The notes below the pieces were generated by a model that searched no databases, was not told where the DNA came from, and was given only the letters and a program-made list of their open reading frames with translations. A DNA stretch of 41,126 nucleotides, taken from Gyrodactylus bullatarudis. Taxonomy: Eukaryota; Platyhelminthes; Monogenea; Gyrodactylidea; Gyrodactylidae. Both the position numbers and the translations under genes were made by a program. Shown here in pieces: positions 21,501 through 33,282 of this stretch (the first letter of the stretch is position 1; every line of letters starts with the position of its first letter). Location: assembly GCA_012064415.1 (NCBI GenBank), contig SSNU01000001.1, positions 24,548 through 65,673 on the forward strand, in the 5' to 3' direction.

Positions 21501-23942
21501 GAATTTATACCTTATTTTGTTCAGTAGAGATAATCTTTTATTTTTACCATTAAGGCATGTGAAAGTAAAGAAAAAATTGAAAAACGCCTCTTGAAAATGA
21601 TCGATGAAGATGCAGACTGGGACCCAGAGCTGCACGATAAAATGCTGGCCAAAATCTTTGATGAAGGCTTCTATAATGAAGCTGACAACGCGGTCGGTGA
21701 CGAGGAAAACGATCTAGAGAAACCAGTTTTCTCTGACCTCTCCGATCACGAAGCAGACAACCTTATTCCTGACACTGAAGACTTGGACAATCTTGATGTA
21801 AGTAACTTTGAAAAGGAGTCATAAATTTTGTTAATTGCATTGAAATATCTCATTGAAGAATCTAAAATCTCAAAAATAGATTGATAAAAGTATATTTAAT
21901 TGGAATTTTTCAAAAGGTTCTTCTTGTCGTTTCGTCATTTGAACAACCTGTATCTGGAAAGTTAAAAATTCCTTTGATTATTTTTCCTTATCTAAACAAA
22001 TAGGAGTGTTGATATACCTTTTTTCTAGCCTGAAGATCTTAAAACTATGCCAGACGAGGGAGAAGAAAACAATGACAATGAAGAATACGTCCAGCTGGAT
22101 GACCAAGAAGATGTTGAACAAATGGAGACATCTAGATCCAAGCGTCGTCGTCGAAAGAAGAAACTGAGCAAATTCCAAATTGCAGTTAAAAAGAATCGAG
22201 ACAAGTATGATCCTGAAAAGTATCCTGATTTTGATGTAAGTTTCCTAAAATATTGATCACTAATTTCTCAATTTAATCCACAGATATAATCTAGAGATTT
22301 AATTGCAATGAGATTACGGAATTGAATGTGTTCTCAGCTTCTTATTTGCCTTTTGAGATTTTTTCATAATAAGTTATTTTATAAATATTTTGCCAGGTCT
22401 TATCAATCTCTAACCCTGGTTTGATTAAATAATATTTACATAGTCTTAGATTTTAGAATCTATGAATTTTACGAAAACCTCGATTTTTTATCAAAAATTC
22501 AAATCTTTTAAAGATTAAAAAAAATAAATTCTGAATAAATTTATTTTCATTTTTTAAATTTCGATTTGTCACCAAAATACCATTTTTTCGAACTTTGAAC
22601 TGAAATTTTTTATTGATTTGAAAGTGGGACTGTGGTCAAAAGATATTTTTTAGGATCACAAGAAAACCGAAGATCGCCGATAAATTTTCGAAACATCGAC
22701 CAGTTTTGAGGGAGTACGATTTTATTGATTTTCAAGTAGTAAAAATGATCGAAAATCGGAATTCAGCTCCCAAACGATAATGAGCTTCAGGATTCGGAGA
22801 CCTGTTTCACTCTGTTCATTTTGAGTCTCTTGTTGGTTAGTTTCTTCTTCCAAAGCCTTCTCAATGTATTTTAAACATGATTTGTAACTTTTCGGAAAAA
22901 AGCTTTCGAAATGTAGATACTTTCTTTACGTACGTATCTGAATTAGTTTTTTTATATTTCTCCAGAGAGTACCATCAGGATTTTTTTAAAGTTTTATTAC
23001 TTGATTTAAGAATTGAAATTTTCATTTCAGGAATATTTTGACAAATTCTACAAAATCTCCTGCGAAGATGTAATAAGTGGTCAGCGTCCTGGAGAAGACA
23101 TTTATTGTCGATTTAAATACCGAAAGGTTAAACCAAATGATTTCGGACTATCAGTTGACGAAATTCTCAACGCTGACGACAAGGAATTAAACAAATGGAT
23201 TAGTATCAAGAGAATGTCTCAGTACAGAGACGACCAGGATGAGGAATACGACTTTAACAAGTTCCATTCGTATTCAGAAAAGATTAACTATAAGAAGCAG
23301 AAAATTTTCAAATCCCTCTACGGTCCTGAAGAGGACGAGGAAGTAGGACAAGTCTCAGTCAGTCAAGAGTGAGTCATTTATGAATAATTTGAAATTATTT
23401 TAAATTTTAAAGTTATCGTTAGGACCTCAAAAAGTCCTATAAGGTCCTTTTTTTCTAAGAGACTGTTTCATGCAAGGATTTTGAATTTTCTAAAATAACT
23501 GATTTTTCTTGATCTGGATCAAAGTTTTAAAGTTTTAGATCGGTCTACACTCATGAGGAAGATAGGAGAACGAACGAATAATAGGTGATAAACGATTTTT
23601 TTCGCCATGTCTCTTCAGACTTGGCATCTTCTTACTTTGCTCAAATTTCGGAAGCTCAGCTCAAAACCAATGTCACAGAACACTAATCTCAGTTAAATAT
23701 TTAAACTTATTTTCAATAGGATGTTGATTTTTTCAAGCTCAGCAATTCTGTTTGAAAATTCATTTCTTAAAGATTAATCCTATCTTAACATCATAATTTT
23801 GTTTTCTAGATCCGAAGAAGTGAAATCAGAACGTCCAAAGAGAAATCAAAAGTGTCCCATTGATGAAGAACGTCTACTTGCTGCTGGTCTCGACAAGAAA
23901 CAGATCAAAGCTGCCAAATGGAAGCTGACAAGGAAATCCTAA
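18536..23942 (+). CDS. KRI1: KRI1 homolog, ribosome biogenesis factor (721 codons seen, start Met not encoded locally)
   Basis: KRI1 is a nucleolar protein that works with KRR1 in small-subunit pre-rRNA processing. Nine exons fit in phase: 18536-18889, 19209-19396, 20532-20643, 20710-21022, 21209-21486, 21555-21797, 22029-22235, 23031-23368, 23810-23942. Family landmarks in order: the N-terminal block INKKFADNFAEYRKKEE, KLKDYERKVLLEDG, acidic and Lys-rich coiled-coil stretches (EEKSRAEKRKERDLRKKEE), a basic SKRRRRKKK signal, and the C-terminal domain EYFDKFYKISCEDVI...CRFKYRKVKPNDFGLSVDEIL. The length matches the family (about 700). The N-terminus is complete to within a few residues of the usual start, yet no ATG precedes it. 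Introns range from 66 to 1135 bp; the longest contains repeat sequence. It follows the hillarin-like gene on the same strand at operon-like distance. Confidence 0.9.
19560..20225 (+). repeat. Dispersed repeat in KRI1 intron 2
   Basis: Blocks such as ACGTCCGAAAATCCGCTTA (near 19673) and AACACCAAAACTATTCAATA (near 20127) match, in the same order and orientation, sequence at about 14640-14965. Both copies lie in introns. Spacing between the blocks differs, so the copies are diverged. No coding frame or clear terminal repeats were found. Confidence 0.6.
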
Positions 23943-23980
23943 TTTCTAGACAATTTTGAATATTTTCTGTCTGGATTTAT

Positions 23981-23986
23981 AATAAA
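23981..23986 (+). terminator. Polyadenylation signal AATAAA of KRI1
   Basis: AATAAA 38 bases after the KRI1 stop codon. Confidence 0.65.
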
Positions 23987-25090
23987 TTTTTAAAATTATG
24001 TTCGAACTTATTTTGACCTCAATTACGGGATAGTTTCAAGTCTTTTATGAGTAAATCTTTATGCTTATCCATGATCAAAGGTGGTCTTACTGAGTTCAAA
24101 CTTTGTAAAACAAAATATGTAAAAACCTTCATAGGCCAGTAAATAAAAATCTCTCTTGACTAAGAATGAATGGAAAAAGAATTTTTAATATGTGCAGTTA
24201 TAATTTCAAAGCTTAATTAAATGCCCTTTATTAACGACCCTTTAGTTTAGAGGCACTCTGTATTCAATAATTGCTCTGAGATTAAATTCTCGAAATTATT
24301 TTTTGGATTATTAGATTGAAAATTAGATCAAATTAGTTTATTATAAAATGGTTCACATGCTTTGTTTGGCCATATTAGAGAAAGTGTTTATGAGTATGTC
24401 TCGTACAACAATGAGAATATCATGACGTTTTTATGTTTGGTAATGGCTGAAGCCGCTTAGGTCTCTTTTCGAGTATCGAATCCAATCTAGCGTTTGTGAG
24501 GAATCCTGCGGTAGATTATAGTCCGAATAAAGTGAGTGATAACAAATGCTTAGCAAACGTGAATAATAGGCTGTTAAACATTCTGACTTCGTGAAACACC
24601 TGAAATAAAAGTTTTTTTCATGAGAAACTTGCATGTCTACTGAAATAATCTTGGAATATCCACTAGGGATTCTAAGGATAATTGACCATTTTTAACTTTT
24701 GATAAGTTATCAATAATTTTCATTTTTAATATAAATGTATATGTTTGTATTTAAATTTTTAGAGAGTTTGACTTTTTCTTTAGAAAAAAGAGTCTTATTA
24801 TCCGTTCCTTTCGTGATACAATTTTGCATTACATGATGAATTAAAATTTAAATTTTTAGTCATTCTTTTTTCATTAATTTCCTTGCCTATTCTTCTGTTG
24901 AGTATTTAGCATGTTCCATTATCTTTTTATGTTAGTTTAAGCTTATTCCTGGCAACAATTCAAAAATAACTATTTCAGAAAAACATACTTTTTTATAATC
25001 CTTAGTCTAAGGACCTTAGATAAAATTTGTGTTTATGTTACAGTTAAAAAACGGTTAATCAGGTAATAAGTTATTAATAATAACTTATTA
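23987..25090. other. Gene-free AT-rich spacer
   Basis: No gene is recognised. A short string, GGGATAGTTTCAAGTC (near 24028), recurs near 27420 beside the lectin-like relics, suggesting a minor shared repeat. Confidence 0.4.
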
Positions 25091-25098
25091 GTAATAAC

Positions 25099-25606
25099 TA
25101 GGGCGGTCACAAAATAGCATTTTTTCAGAAAAAACCTAGCACAATTTTCAAAAAAATAGCATATATACTCATCTACTCATAAGTAAATTATAAAAATATT
25201 AAAGAAAGAATATTGCGTCCAAACGTGTGATCAAACATTTAATTATGTAACGAATGAGGTTAAATAATATCCCAAGCTAAAAAATTTTCTTTGACCAATT
25301 AAAAACCTTCAGAACACGGCCTTATTACAAGATTGAGACGCTTAAGAAACAGCTGGTTATTCAAATGAAGAGATTATGAAAAATAAGATTTGTCTCAGGT
25401 TACCATTTATTTGACAAGGGTTTAGCCTGGAGAAATAGCGAAAAAATAGCAATCAATTAGTAGAAAAGTAGCATTCGATTTTGAATAGCAGAAAAATAGC
25501 AAAATTATTTTTAGTGAGGAATTATCATTGATGCTCAAGAATGTTAATCTCAAAAATCTTATTAAATTTCTAGCAACATATCAAAAATAGCATTTTTACC
25601 GTCCTA
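25099..25606. mobile_element. hAT-like non-autonomous transposon (MITE), 508 bp
   Basis: The element begins TAGGGCGGTCAC and ends TTACCGTCCTA, which are imperfect terminal inverted repeats. It is flanked by a perfect 8-bp direct repeat, GTAATAAC (25091-25098 and 25607-25614). An 8-bp duplication and TAGGG-type ends are the signature of the hAT superfamily. Several copies of an AAATAGCA motif lie near both ends, as expected for subterminal transposase-binding sites. No transposase frame is present, so movement would have depended on an enzyme from elsewhere. The intact duplication suggests a fairly recent insertion. Confidence 0.75.
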
Positions 25607-25614
25607 GTAATAAC

Positions 25615-26361
25615 TATGATGGACTGATAACTCATGTCTCGGACCTTTTTAACAAAGTCTAATTTCCATCTTTTGATAAATTGCTGCCTCTGCCTCCCTT
25701 TTTGCCAATGGGTCAGCACCCAGTGACTAAAGATATAACCTCCGTTCATCCCAGGGTTATACCATCCTATATAGTGCCCTGCTTCCTCTCAGATTCCGCT
25801 TATAGATTTACACTTGAATATTTCCACAGTTTGTAATTGTACTCATAAAAATTTATCTCAGAGAACTTCGATTTATTTTTTTATCTATCATATATATCAT
25901 ATATATAATTCTTACATTCTTGAGTAGAAAACGAAAAAAAAATTTCTACGGAAAATTAATTAGAATTTGAACATGGTTGTGCTTGATGACGTTTAGAATT
26001 ACATCTGAGTTCATTTTCTTGCATTTAAAATGGTTCTTTGTACAAGAAAAATTGACGTCTGAATTGAGTCCTAAACTTTTCAAATTTCCAATTTTGATTT
26101 AGAAAAGTTTTCAAATTTGCTCTAATTTTTAACGCTGATTTGTAGAGAGAATTAAATTTTAAAAATCTTTGAGGCTTATGACATGCATCACCTTAAAGAT
26201 TATGCACGAAATAATGGCCTAAATTGTGAGATAATCTTTTTTTATAACGTTTGTGAGTTAGTACAGGAAAAAACATGATTTTCCAAGATTTTCCAGCGAT
26301 GAAAAAGCAAAAAACAATCCAAACCTATTTCTCAGAATCAGTCTGGCTTTTACAGTGGATT
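25615..26361. other. Gene-free spacer
   Basis: AT-rich sequence with a short TATA-type microsatellite near 25890-25910. No supported gene. Further 3' exons of the minus-strand lectin-like relic could lie here, but none was identified. Confidence 0.35.
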
Positions 26362-26975
26362 CTAAACCAAAACACGAATTAGAAATTTGTTGAAATACCT
26401 GTAAATACATGTTGGTAAATTCATTTGCTCAAACTTTTCCATTCCAGCAATTCGACTGAATCTAGAGTACTTGATCTGCTCTAGGGGAATATTAGCATAT
26501 CTTGGCCATTGGCCAACACGCAGTTCGAGGATATTATTCACTTGGTAAAGCTGATAAAGCTCTCCATCTTCTACGCACAGAATTCTGATGCGTAATTCAC
26601 TATCGCAAATGTAAGGAATTCTATTTATTCTGTTAATGGAAGGACCTTGAGTCTTTGTACGTAGATACCCATTAAAAAGAAATCCGTCAATTGGAGAATA
26701 CGTGGTATTTTGAAAGTCTGAAAACCAGTACTGATTGCTTAGAGACCTATGATAATGAAATCCCGAATAGACACCTTCTGCATATGATACCATGCGTGAG
26801 TTCAGGCTGAAGCATTTTTTAATCCTTCCAGCTCATCAAAATTCTGACTGATATATAAATAGCAAAAGTCTCCAAAATAAAATCCGAAAGATCTCGTGAA
26901 ACCAGTATTGACACAGCTATACAAATCTCTCGTGATCAAAATTAGAATCTGGATTATCTTTCCGAGATGCTTCAT
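26362..26975 (-). pseudogene. C-type-lectin-like secreted protein, frameshifted copy 1
   Basis: The frame starts at 26975 with a hydrophobic leader (MKHLGKIIQILILIT), then FGFYFGDFCYLYIS, and stops at 26802 after 57 residues. The neighbouring frame picks up without loss at a run of six A (complement of 26815-26820) and continues to 26362 with a Trp/Tyr-rich stretch, IPYICDSE and further Cys. Cysteine spacing and the GDFCY and YICDSE motifs resemble a C-type lectin-like fold, but I cannot confirm the family. A GGTATT donor-like site near 26400 suggests further 3' exons. The break is one base in a homopolymer, so it may be a sequencing error and not decay. The diverged second copy lies at 28062-28333. 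Confidence 0.55.
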
Positions 26976-27006
26976 GTACGATCTTAATTATCCATCAAAT
27001 TAATTC

Positions 27007-27012
27007 TTTATA
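27007..27012 (-). promoter_or_regulatory. TATA box of lectin-like copy 1
   Basis: TATAAA on the minus strand lies 32-37 bases before the ATG at 26975. It sits in a block (about 27000-27075) that is duplicated at about 28961-29035. Confidence 0.45.
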
Positions 27013-27079
27013 AAGCCTAACTGGTTGTCAGACAACCGTTGTCTATAGATACAGATAGGGAGGAGAGATGCATGGGAGC

Positions 27080-28040
27080 AATTTCTTGTAAAATGACGAT
27101 GCTATGCTTAATAATTTATTAGTTATAAAGTTGGATAAATACTGCAATAAAAGAGCAGGCCATGAAAAATTCAAAATTGAGGTAAATTTAAATTTTGGCA
27201 CTTGGCTCAGTTTTGAAAAAAATTTAATTCACGCAGAGACATAGACGTTGTCAGATGGGCGAAACTATACATTTTGCACCGAGCGTTATGGGGCTGGTAA
27301 GATTTTTAATAAATAGTTGCTTAATAAAAAACTCATTATCTTCCTGGGTTTTATTTACTCAATAGAAGGACATTCCGATAAAATTTTAAAAATTTTGACT
27401 TGTATATAGATTGATCATGGGATAGTTTCAAGTCATTTATTAGAATGCATGAAAATTGGATTGGAAATTCACCTCTTGAATGAAAGAATATTTTGTATAA
27501 CTGAATATGAAATTTATTCGTTAAAATGTGTAGAAACCCCTTATAATTTACAAGTTAGAATGGATCAGAAAATGCTTCTAGAAATTTTATATGAGTATTT
27601 TTTCTGCTGTATTTCTATTAATAAGTAGACCCCCATTCTAAAAGTGATTAAATTTCAATCAAGGAAAATCTAAATATATTGAGAATAATGAAGAGGATTA
27701 TAAGTAGTCTGATCTAGAATATTCCAAAATAATGCTAGTGGCCATCGCCTTGAACCTCTTTTACAACTGTAGTAGCGAACAAGTTGATCCAGTGTATCCA
27801 CTCCTCCTTTTTTTGAGTTTTAATACTGAATTATTTCTGGTTTAGAGCTGCTATTATCAAATTTAGTGTGTAGATTTGATAAAAAAATAACAGGACGGGT
27901 TTTCTTTTGCCCATATCGGAGTAGAACATTGTGATTATTGAAAAGATATTCTTTGACATTCTCATCAATCTTTTATCAGAAAATTGCTTAGGAAGAAATC
28001 TTCTTGAAGAACGACATGTTCCATACACCCTTAGAACTTG
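27080..28040. other. Spacer between lectin-like copies
   Basis: AT-rich sequence. A 65-codon minus-strand frame at 27831-28028 has no recognisable features and is not supported as a gene. Nothing else is recognised. Confidence 0.35.
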
Positions 28041-28061
28041 TTAGAAATGAGTTAAATTCAA

Positions 28062-28333
28062 ATCCTTCAATTGGAGAATACGTGGTATTTTCAAGTTCTG
28101 AATACCAGTACTGATTGTTCAGGGATCATATGATAGGAGATTCCCAAATAGTATGAGAGGACATGCCTAGGTTTAGGTTGAAATCCTTCCAGTTCAATAA
28201 AATTTTGATTGATAAATAAATAGCAGAAATCGCCGAAATAATATCCGGTAGATCTCGTAAACCCGGAATTTACACAGCTCGTGATCAAAATCAGAATCTG
28301 GAGTATTCTTACGAGATGCTTCATTTTTTTCAA
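28062..28333 (-). pseudogene. C-type-lectin-like secreted protein, truncated copy 2
   Basis: Matches copy 1 from its start codon (the equivalent ATG is at 28324; an upstream in-frame ATG is at 28333) through HLVRILQILILIT, YYFGDFCYLFIN and ELEGF. It then loses frame, and the similarity ends near 28060 after the part equivalent to SNQYWFSDFQNTTYSPI. It lacks 12 bases after the leader relative to copy 1. The whole 3' half of the domain is absent. Its upstream region has been separated from the duplicated TATA block by an insertion of about 630 bp. It is therefore a dead partial duplicate. Confidence 0.65.
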
Positions 28334-28960
28334 AGCCTTCCCAGTCGCGCTAGGGAGAATGAATCAAGCGCAGAGGACCACTTTATTTCGAAAAAAAATT
28401 GATTGCTGCGAATCTAGGCATCAAAGACCGGGACAGTTCATAAAAGGAAAGCAACTGGCCAAGATCAAAGGAATCCTGAAACCTGCAGCTCTACCCCTTC
28501 CTGAAATTAGCTTGACTTGAAAGTGAAATCCAAAATGAAACCTCAGTATTCACGAGAGCAGATCCCTAGCCCGGCAACTAATGTAGAGTTGGTTATAATT
28601 ATAAGTTAACAATCAAATTATGAGTCAATCCGTAACTAGTGTAAAAGAAGAGGTGGAAAAGGATCAAACTTCTAGTCAACCAGCAATTGGTGCAAAATAA
28701 GTGAGGGAAATTGATCAATCGAAAGCGGAAAAGGTACAGTGGGCAGTTACTATCAGACGAATTCCTAAAGTGTTAAGGGGGCCCAAGTATGGAGAAGAAA
28801 CAGAAGTGAAAACAGTGGAAAAAGAATTACAAACTCATACCCCTACCTCTATGAGCGCTTTTGAACCAATGGAAGGGCAGAAAAATATGCATTGTAACAC
28901 TATATAAATTTTAGTCCGGGATTAAGTCTAAAGAGACCCGGCGAGTATCGAGTAAAAAAT
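28334..28960 (+). mobile_element. Inserted segment of distinct composition, unclassified
   Basis: Visibly richer in G and C than its surroundings. It sits between the second lectin-like start and the block (28961-29035) that in copy 1 adjoins the start directly, so it is an insertion. One plus-strand frame runs to 28520 (RMNQAQRTTLFRKKIDCC near its start). Another runs 28620-28907, beginning MSQSVTSVKEEVEKDQ, with a single in-frame TAA at 28698; it is Lys/Glu-rich and could be a decayed gag-like or host-derived frame. No terminal repeats or clear target duplication were found, so the class is open. Confidence 0.45.
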
Positions 28961-29142
28961 GTATTCTTTTTATAAAGCTTTACTGGTTGTCTATGGTTGA
29001 AACAGTGGGGAGGAATTAAATCTTGAATAGGACATTACAAGCAAGTAGGCCTTAAGATGAGATTTCAAAATGTAGTTTTAAACTTCTGATTTTCAAACTT
29101 GTAATCAATTGATTTTGAAAGAAAAAAGTTCTATTTCAAAAT

Positions 29143-29148
29143 TTTATT
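29143..29148 (-). terminator. Polyadenylation signal of PCCA
   Basis: AATAAA on the minus strand about 56 bases after the PCCA stop codon. Confidence 0.6.
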
Positions 29149-29203
29149 ACAATAAACATCAGTACACTAATTCAGTAAAATACATCATGATAGAAATCAC
29201 CAA

Positions 29204-32200
29204 TTATTCCAATTCGATTAGAACGTCACCATCTGAAACTGTCTCGCCCTCTTTGAAGTTGACCTTTTTAACCTAGAAAAGTAGAAATGATCAATAAAAA
29301 AGTTAGATTGAAAGAACAATCTAAAAATCAATATTGAACATGTTGGGCCGTACAGCAATTACTCTCAGTCATGGATTTTATCAAGGCATGTTTTTACATA
29401 ATTTCACTCTTTCGAATAATATCAGTAAAAATATACACTCAAAACCTTAAAAATTGAAAAACTAACTAAAATTTCCACCTTGGTTTTTCGATGCCTTTAA
29501 AGCTTAGAAACCATTAATCCTTGCACTGGAGAATGGGTTCCATTGGACCCCAATAGGAATTACGATTCCGTCTTTTAGTTTACAGAATGACTTTTAATAT
29601 CATCAGTCAGTTGGGCAAACGTTGAGAGCATTTAACTAAATAAAAAGGATGCCGAGAAAGTTGTGAGGAATAAGCGCTTTATTTAAGGCATCCTTTCTTA
29701 TTTATTTAAACTTTTTAGTTATTGGCACGAAATATGTGAAACTCTAGTACATCTTTCTGACACACTATTGATAAAAAAATTAATAACATTCTGAGAACAA
29801 AATTAATTTTTTCCAATTCTGTTTTACTTTCGAAGTTAGAAACCTGAATATAAAAAATTTTTCAAAATCCTCTGCTGTACAGATAAGGATTGACTTCAAA
29901 AAAATAAAACATATCATTCATGGACCTAGTGACAATTTATGATGTTCTTGTTAACCCTTTCAAGTTATATTATCAAGCTTCAAATAAGATAAATTTACCG
30001 TTCCAGCTTTAGCGACAGTCATTGCATTTTGCATTTTCATTGCTTCTAGTGTACAGACGACCTGTCCTTCGGTTACCTTATCGCCAACCTTGACATTAAC
30101 TGAAGTAACAATCCCTGGCATCGGAGCTGTGACCATGGATACCTCGTCAATTTCCTCAGCCTCTTTCATGTATGCTTCTTCGTAGTAGGCTGCAGTTTCA
30201 TCTTTCACGTTGTAAGAAAATTTGGTCCCCATAAATTGTACTTCGACATTGCCAATAGCGTCTTGATTCAACATTTGAACTAAAAGCTTTAAAATTTTTT
30301 AATATTTTCATTTTATTTATTTAACGTGGTAGCATTTTTGCTAATCTCTATATGTCTAAAATAGAAGCATAAATCTACAATTGATTTTCTCAAATATTGT
30401 GGCCAGTGATCTGAAAATGGTAATGTTCTAATAAGATAAAAAAAACTGTTTCTATAAGACAACATTTATCAAGACAGATTTTGAACCTCTGACTATACTT
30501 TATAAATTTGAATGGTTGAATTTTTCAAGAAAATACTAACCTCTTCATTGCCATGAGATTGTTTAATCAAAATATCAGTCAGATTGAAATTATCCTTAAT
30601 TGAGATCTTGGAAATTTGCTTGGCTTTCTTTTGTCTGTGCTGGATCTCTTCGATATTCGATTCTTCTTTTGTGCCGACGACTTTTTTCGGCGGCAACCAC
30701 TCGAACATTTCGACTGTATACTCTGAATTCCCCCTGTCGTGTTTCACGATAGCTTTGATTCTTTCTTTTCCACCTGCATTATTGATGACACAAGATTTTT
30801 CTTCAAGATTTCTAAACAAAATTTATCAAATACGATGGCGGAAAGACCAGTAGTTAATAAACTAACGAGTCAAACTTTTGATGACGTTTCAGGTTAACCA
30901 CAGCTGTTAGAGAGGCAAGAAACAGATTCTCATCTGGCTTCAACACTTTGCCCTTGAAACCCTCTGGGTAGACTTCATTCAGATAGTTTGTCGTGATATT
31001 TCCCGAGATGAATTTCTCTTCAGAAACAATATCCCTCAATAGGGAAATGTTATTGTTAACTCCACGAATTACATAGTTGTCCAGAGCCTTTCTTGTTGTC
31101 TCCAGAACTTCATTTCGATTGTCTCCATAAGTGACCAACTAAAATATATAAAATCATTCATGTACTTTGACCAGAATTTTACACTTAGATAAAACCTTGT
31201 AAACTCTTTTTTCATACTGTAAAATGATTGACTGTCAGATTTTCTTCTCACTAAGACTAATGGAATAATTTCAGCGTTGTTCATTTTGAGAAATGTTACA
31301 TTGAAATATTCAATGATTTCTTCAGACCTGACTGAACATTTTGCTTGAATTATCCATTCTTCTTTGATGTGAGAATAAAAGAATTTTGATTAGTTAAAAT
31401 TCAAAAAGCTTTATCTATAAATAGCTCAGATGAAGGGTACTCTCAACCAAAATTTGCAAAGCCGTAAGTGATCCAGGAGGAAGTCATTACCAAAAACTTG
31501 TTAAACAAGCCTCTTTCCTCAATAGATGCGCGAAAGAGTGTTATTACTTTTGATTCTTGCATTAACAAGTGGTAAGTCTACCAGAATACAGATTTGAGAA
31601 ATGTTTTTCCATCAAGCCACCACAAAATAACTGTGTTCCACTTTGTCTAACCCCGATTTAACACTTGATGGTGTCTCTTGTGATCCTTTTATTTCAGAAA
31701 AAAATACATATTTTTATCAAATAAATCTTTAATCCTCGCTACCCCTTATGACTCTCTTCATTGAATACTACGTGGCAAATTTAAACTACAAATTTGTAAC
31801 GATCGTTTTGAATGAATTACGAAATTTCAAAATAAAAATCCTATAATCATCAATTGAAAAGTTCATTGGTTAATTAGAGTTCTGAAAATCCCTAAAAATC
31901 TAGAGTTACCTTGCAAATCATTGGATCGTAGAAAATTGAAATTTCACTACCTTCTTGAATACCACTGTCACAACGAACATTCTCAATATTGTTCGGTTCA
32001 ATATACTTTGTTAAGCGACCAGTTGATGGTAAGCCGAATGATTTGTACGGGTCCTCAGCATAGACTCGACATTCTACAGCCCATCCTTTAACTTTTAGGT
32101 CATCCTAGGCAAAAAAAGGATAAAAATGATAATTCACTTGTTTCAGCAATAAGGGATGTCCCTTGCCGATTCTCAACATTTGATGGACAATATCAACTCC

Positions 32201-33282
32201 TGTTATACATTCTGTGATGGGATGTTCAACCTGAAGGCGGGTGTTCATCTCTAAAAAGTAGAAATTCTTTTGTGAATCTACGAGAAATTCGACTGTTCCA
32301 GCTGAATCATAGTTCACTGCTCTAGCCAAACTGATAGCTTCTTCGCCCATAGCTTTTCTTGTCTCCTCATCAAGGAATACAGATGGAGCTTCCTCAACTA
32401 CCTTTTGATTTCTTCTCTGGATCGAACATTCACGTTCGTTCAAATAAAGGCAGTTGCCTAATTTGTCACAGAGAACCTTTGAGAGAAGTAAGATCTAGGT
32501 TGACCTTACTTGAACTTCAATATGACGTGGCTTATCAATATACTTTTCAATCAACATGCGATCATCACCAAAGCTGGCCTTAGCTTCCTCTCTCGAGAGA
32601 CGAAATCCTTCCCTAGTTTCTTCTACGTTCCATGCAATTCTCATTCCTTTACCGCCGCCACCGGCAGACGCCTTAATCATGACTGGATATCCTATCTCCT
32701 GGGCTATTTTCACGGCCTCGTCTACATCTTTAATTTCTCCGTCGTATCCAGGAATACAACTAACTTTGGCAGCATTTGCTATACGCTTGGACTCAATTTT
32801 ATCACCCATGGCCTTGATGGCGTTTGAATTTGGCCCGAGAAAGACCACACCCAAATCTTCAAGCTTTTTAGCGAAAACCGTGTTTTCTGAAAGAAATCCG
32901 TATCCAGGATGAACAGCTTGAGCTCCAGTTTTCTTAACTGCATCTAGAATCGCATCCATATTCAGGTAAGATTTTGCACTAGGCGCAGGACCAACGCAGA
33001 CTGCCTCATCAGCCATATTCACAAACTTTGCACTTGAATCAACTTCACTATGTACAGCCACAGTCTTGATGTTATGACGTTTACATGTTTGAATTATTCT
33101 ACATGCAATTTCTCCACGGTTTGCTATCAGGATTTTGTTAAATTTCTAGCAGAAATAATAGAAATAAGACTCACTTCCTCATTAGCATTGAATTTATCAT
33201 TCCAATAAATATTTTTTATTTTAGAATATAAAAATTTTGGATAGTTTAGAATATTTCTCTTAGCATTAAATAATTTCTGCAT
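29204..33282 (-). CDS. PCCA: Propionyl-CoA carboxylase alpha chain, mitochondrial (724 aa)
   Basis: Carries out the biotin-carboxylase step of converting propionyl-CoA to methylmalonyl-CoA in the mitochondrial matrix, together with the beta chain (not in this window). Eight exons on the minus strand: 33282-33175, 33145-32510, 32476-32138, 32104-31910, 31138-30867, 30811-30537, 30279-29999, 29272-29204. Order of domains: a basic presequence (residues 1-37), [15 protein letters not shown], the ATP-grasp glycine loop [13 protein letters not shown] (about 194-206), [14 protein letters not shown] (about 324-337), a diverged PCC-specific linker, and the biotin carrier with EAMKM, in which Lys690 is the biotinylation site. 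The length equals the vertebrate enzyme. The first three introns are 29, 33 and 33 bp, and each is required by the conserved protein sequence; later ones are 55-771 bp. It is divergent from the neighbouring gene at 33384, with 101 bp between starts. Confidence 0.95.

Noticed and set aside
24431..24634. 67-codon minus-strand frame
   Set aside because: No motif, no neighbouring exon, AT-rich spacer.
27831..28028. 65-codon minus-strand frame downstream of lectin copy 2
   Set aside because: Considered as a 3' exon of the lectin-like gene, but it has no counterpart in copy 1 and no fold motif.
32510..32912. Plus-strand frames of 105 and 118 codons
   Set aside because: Antisense shadows of the conserved PCCA biotin-carboxylase exon.
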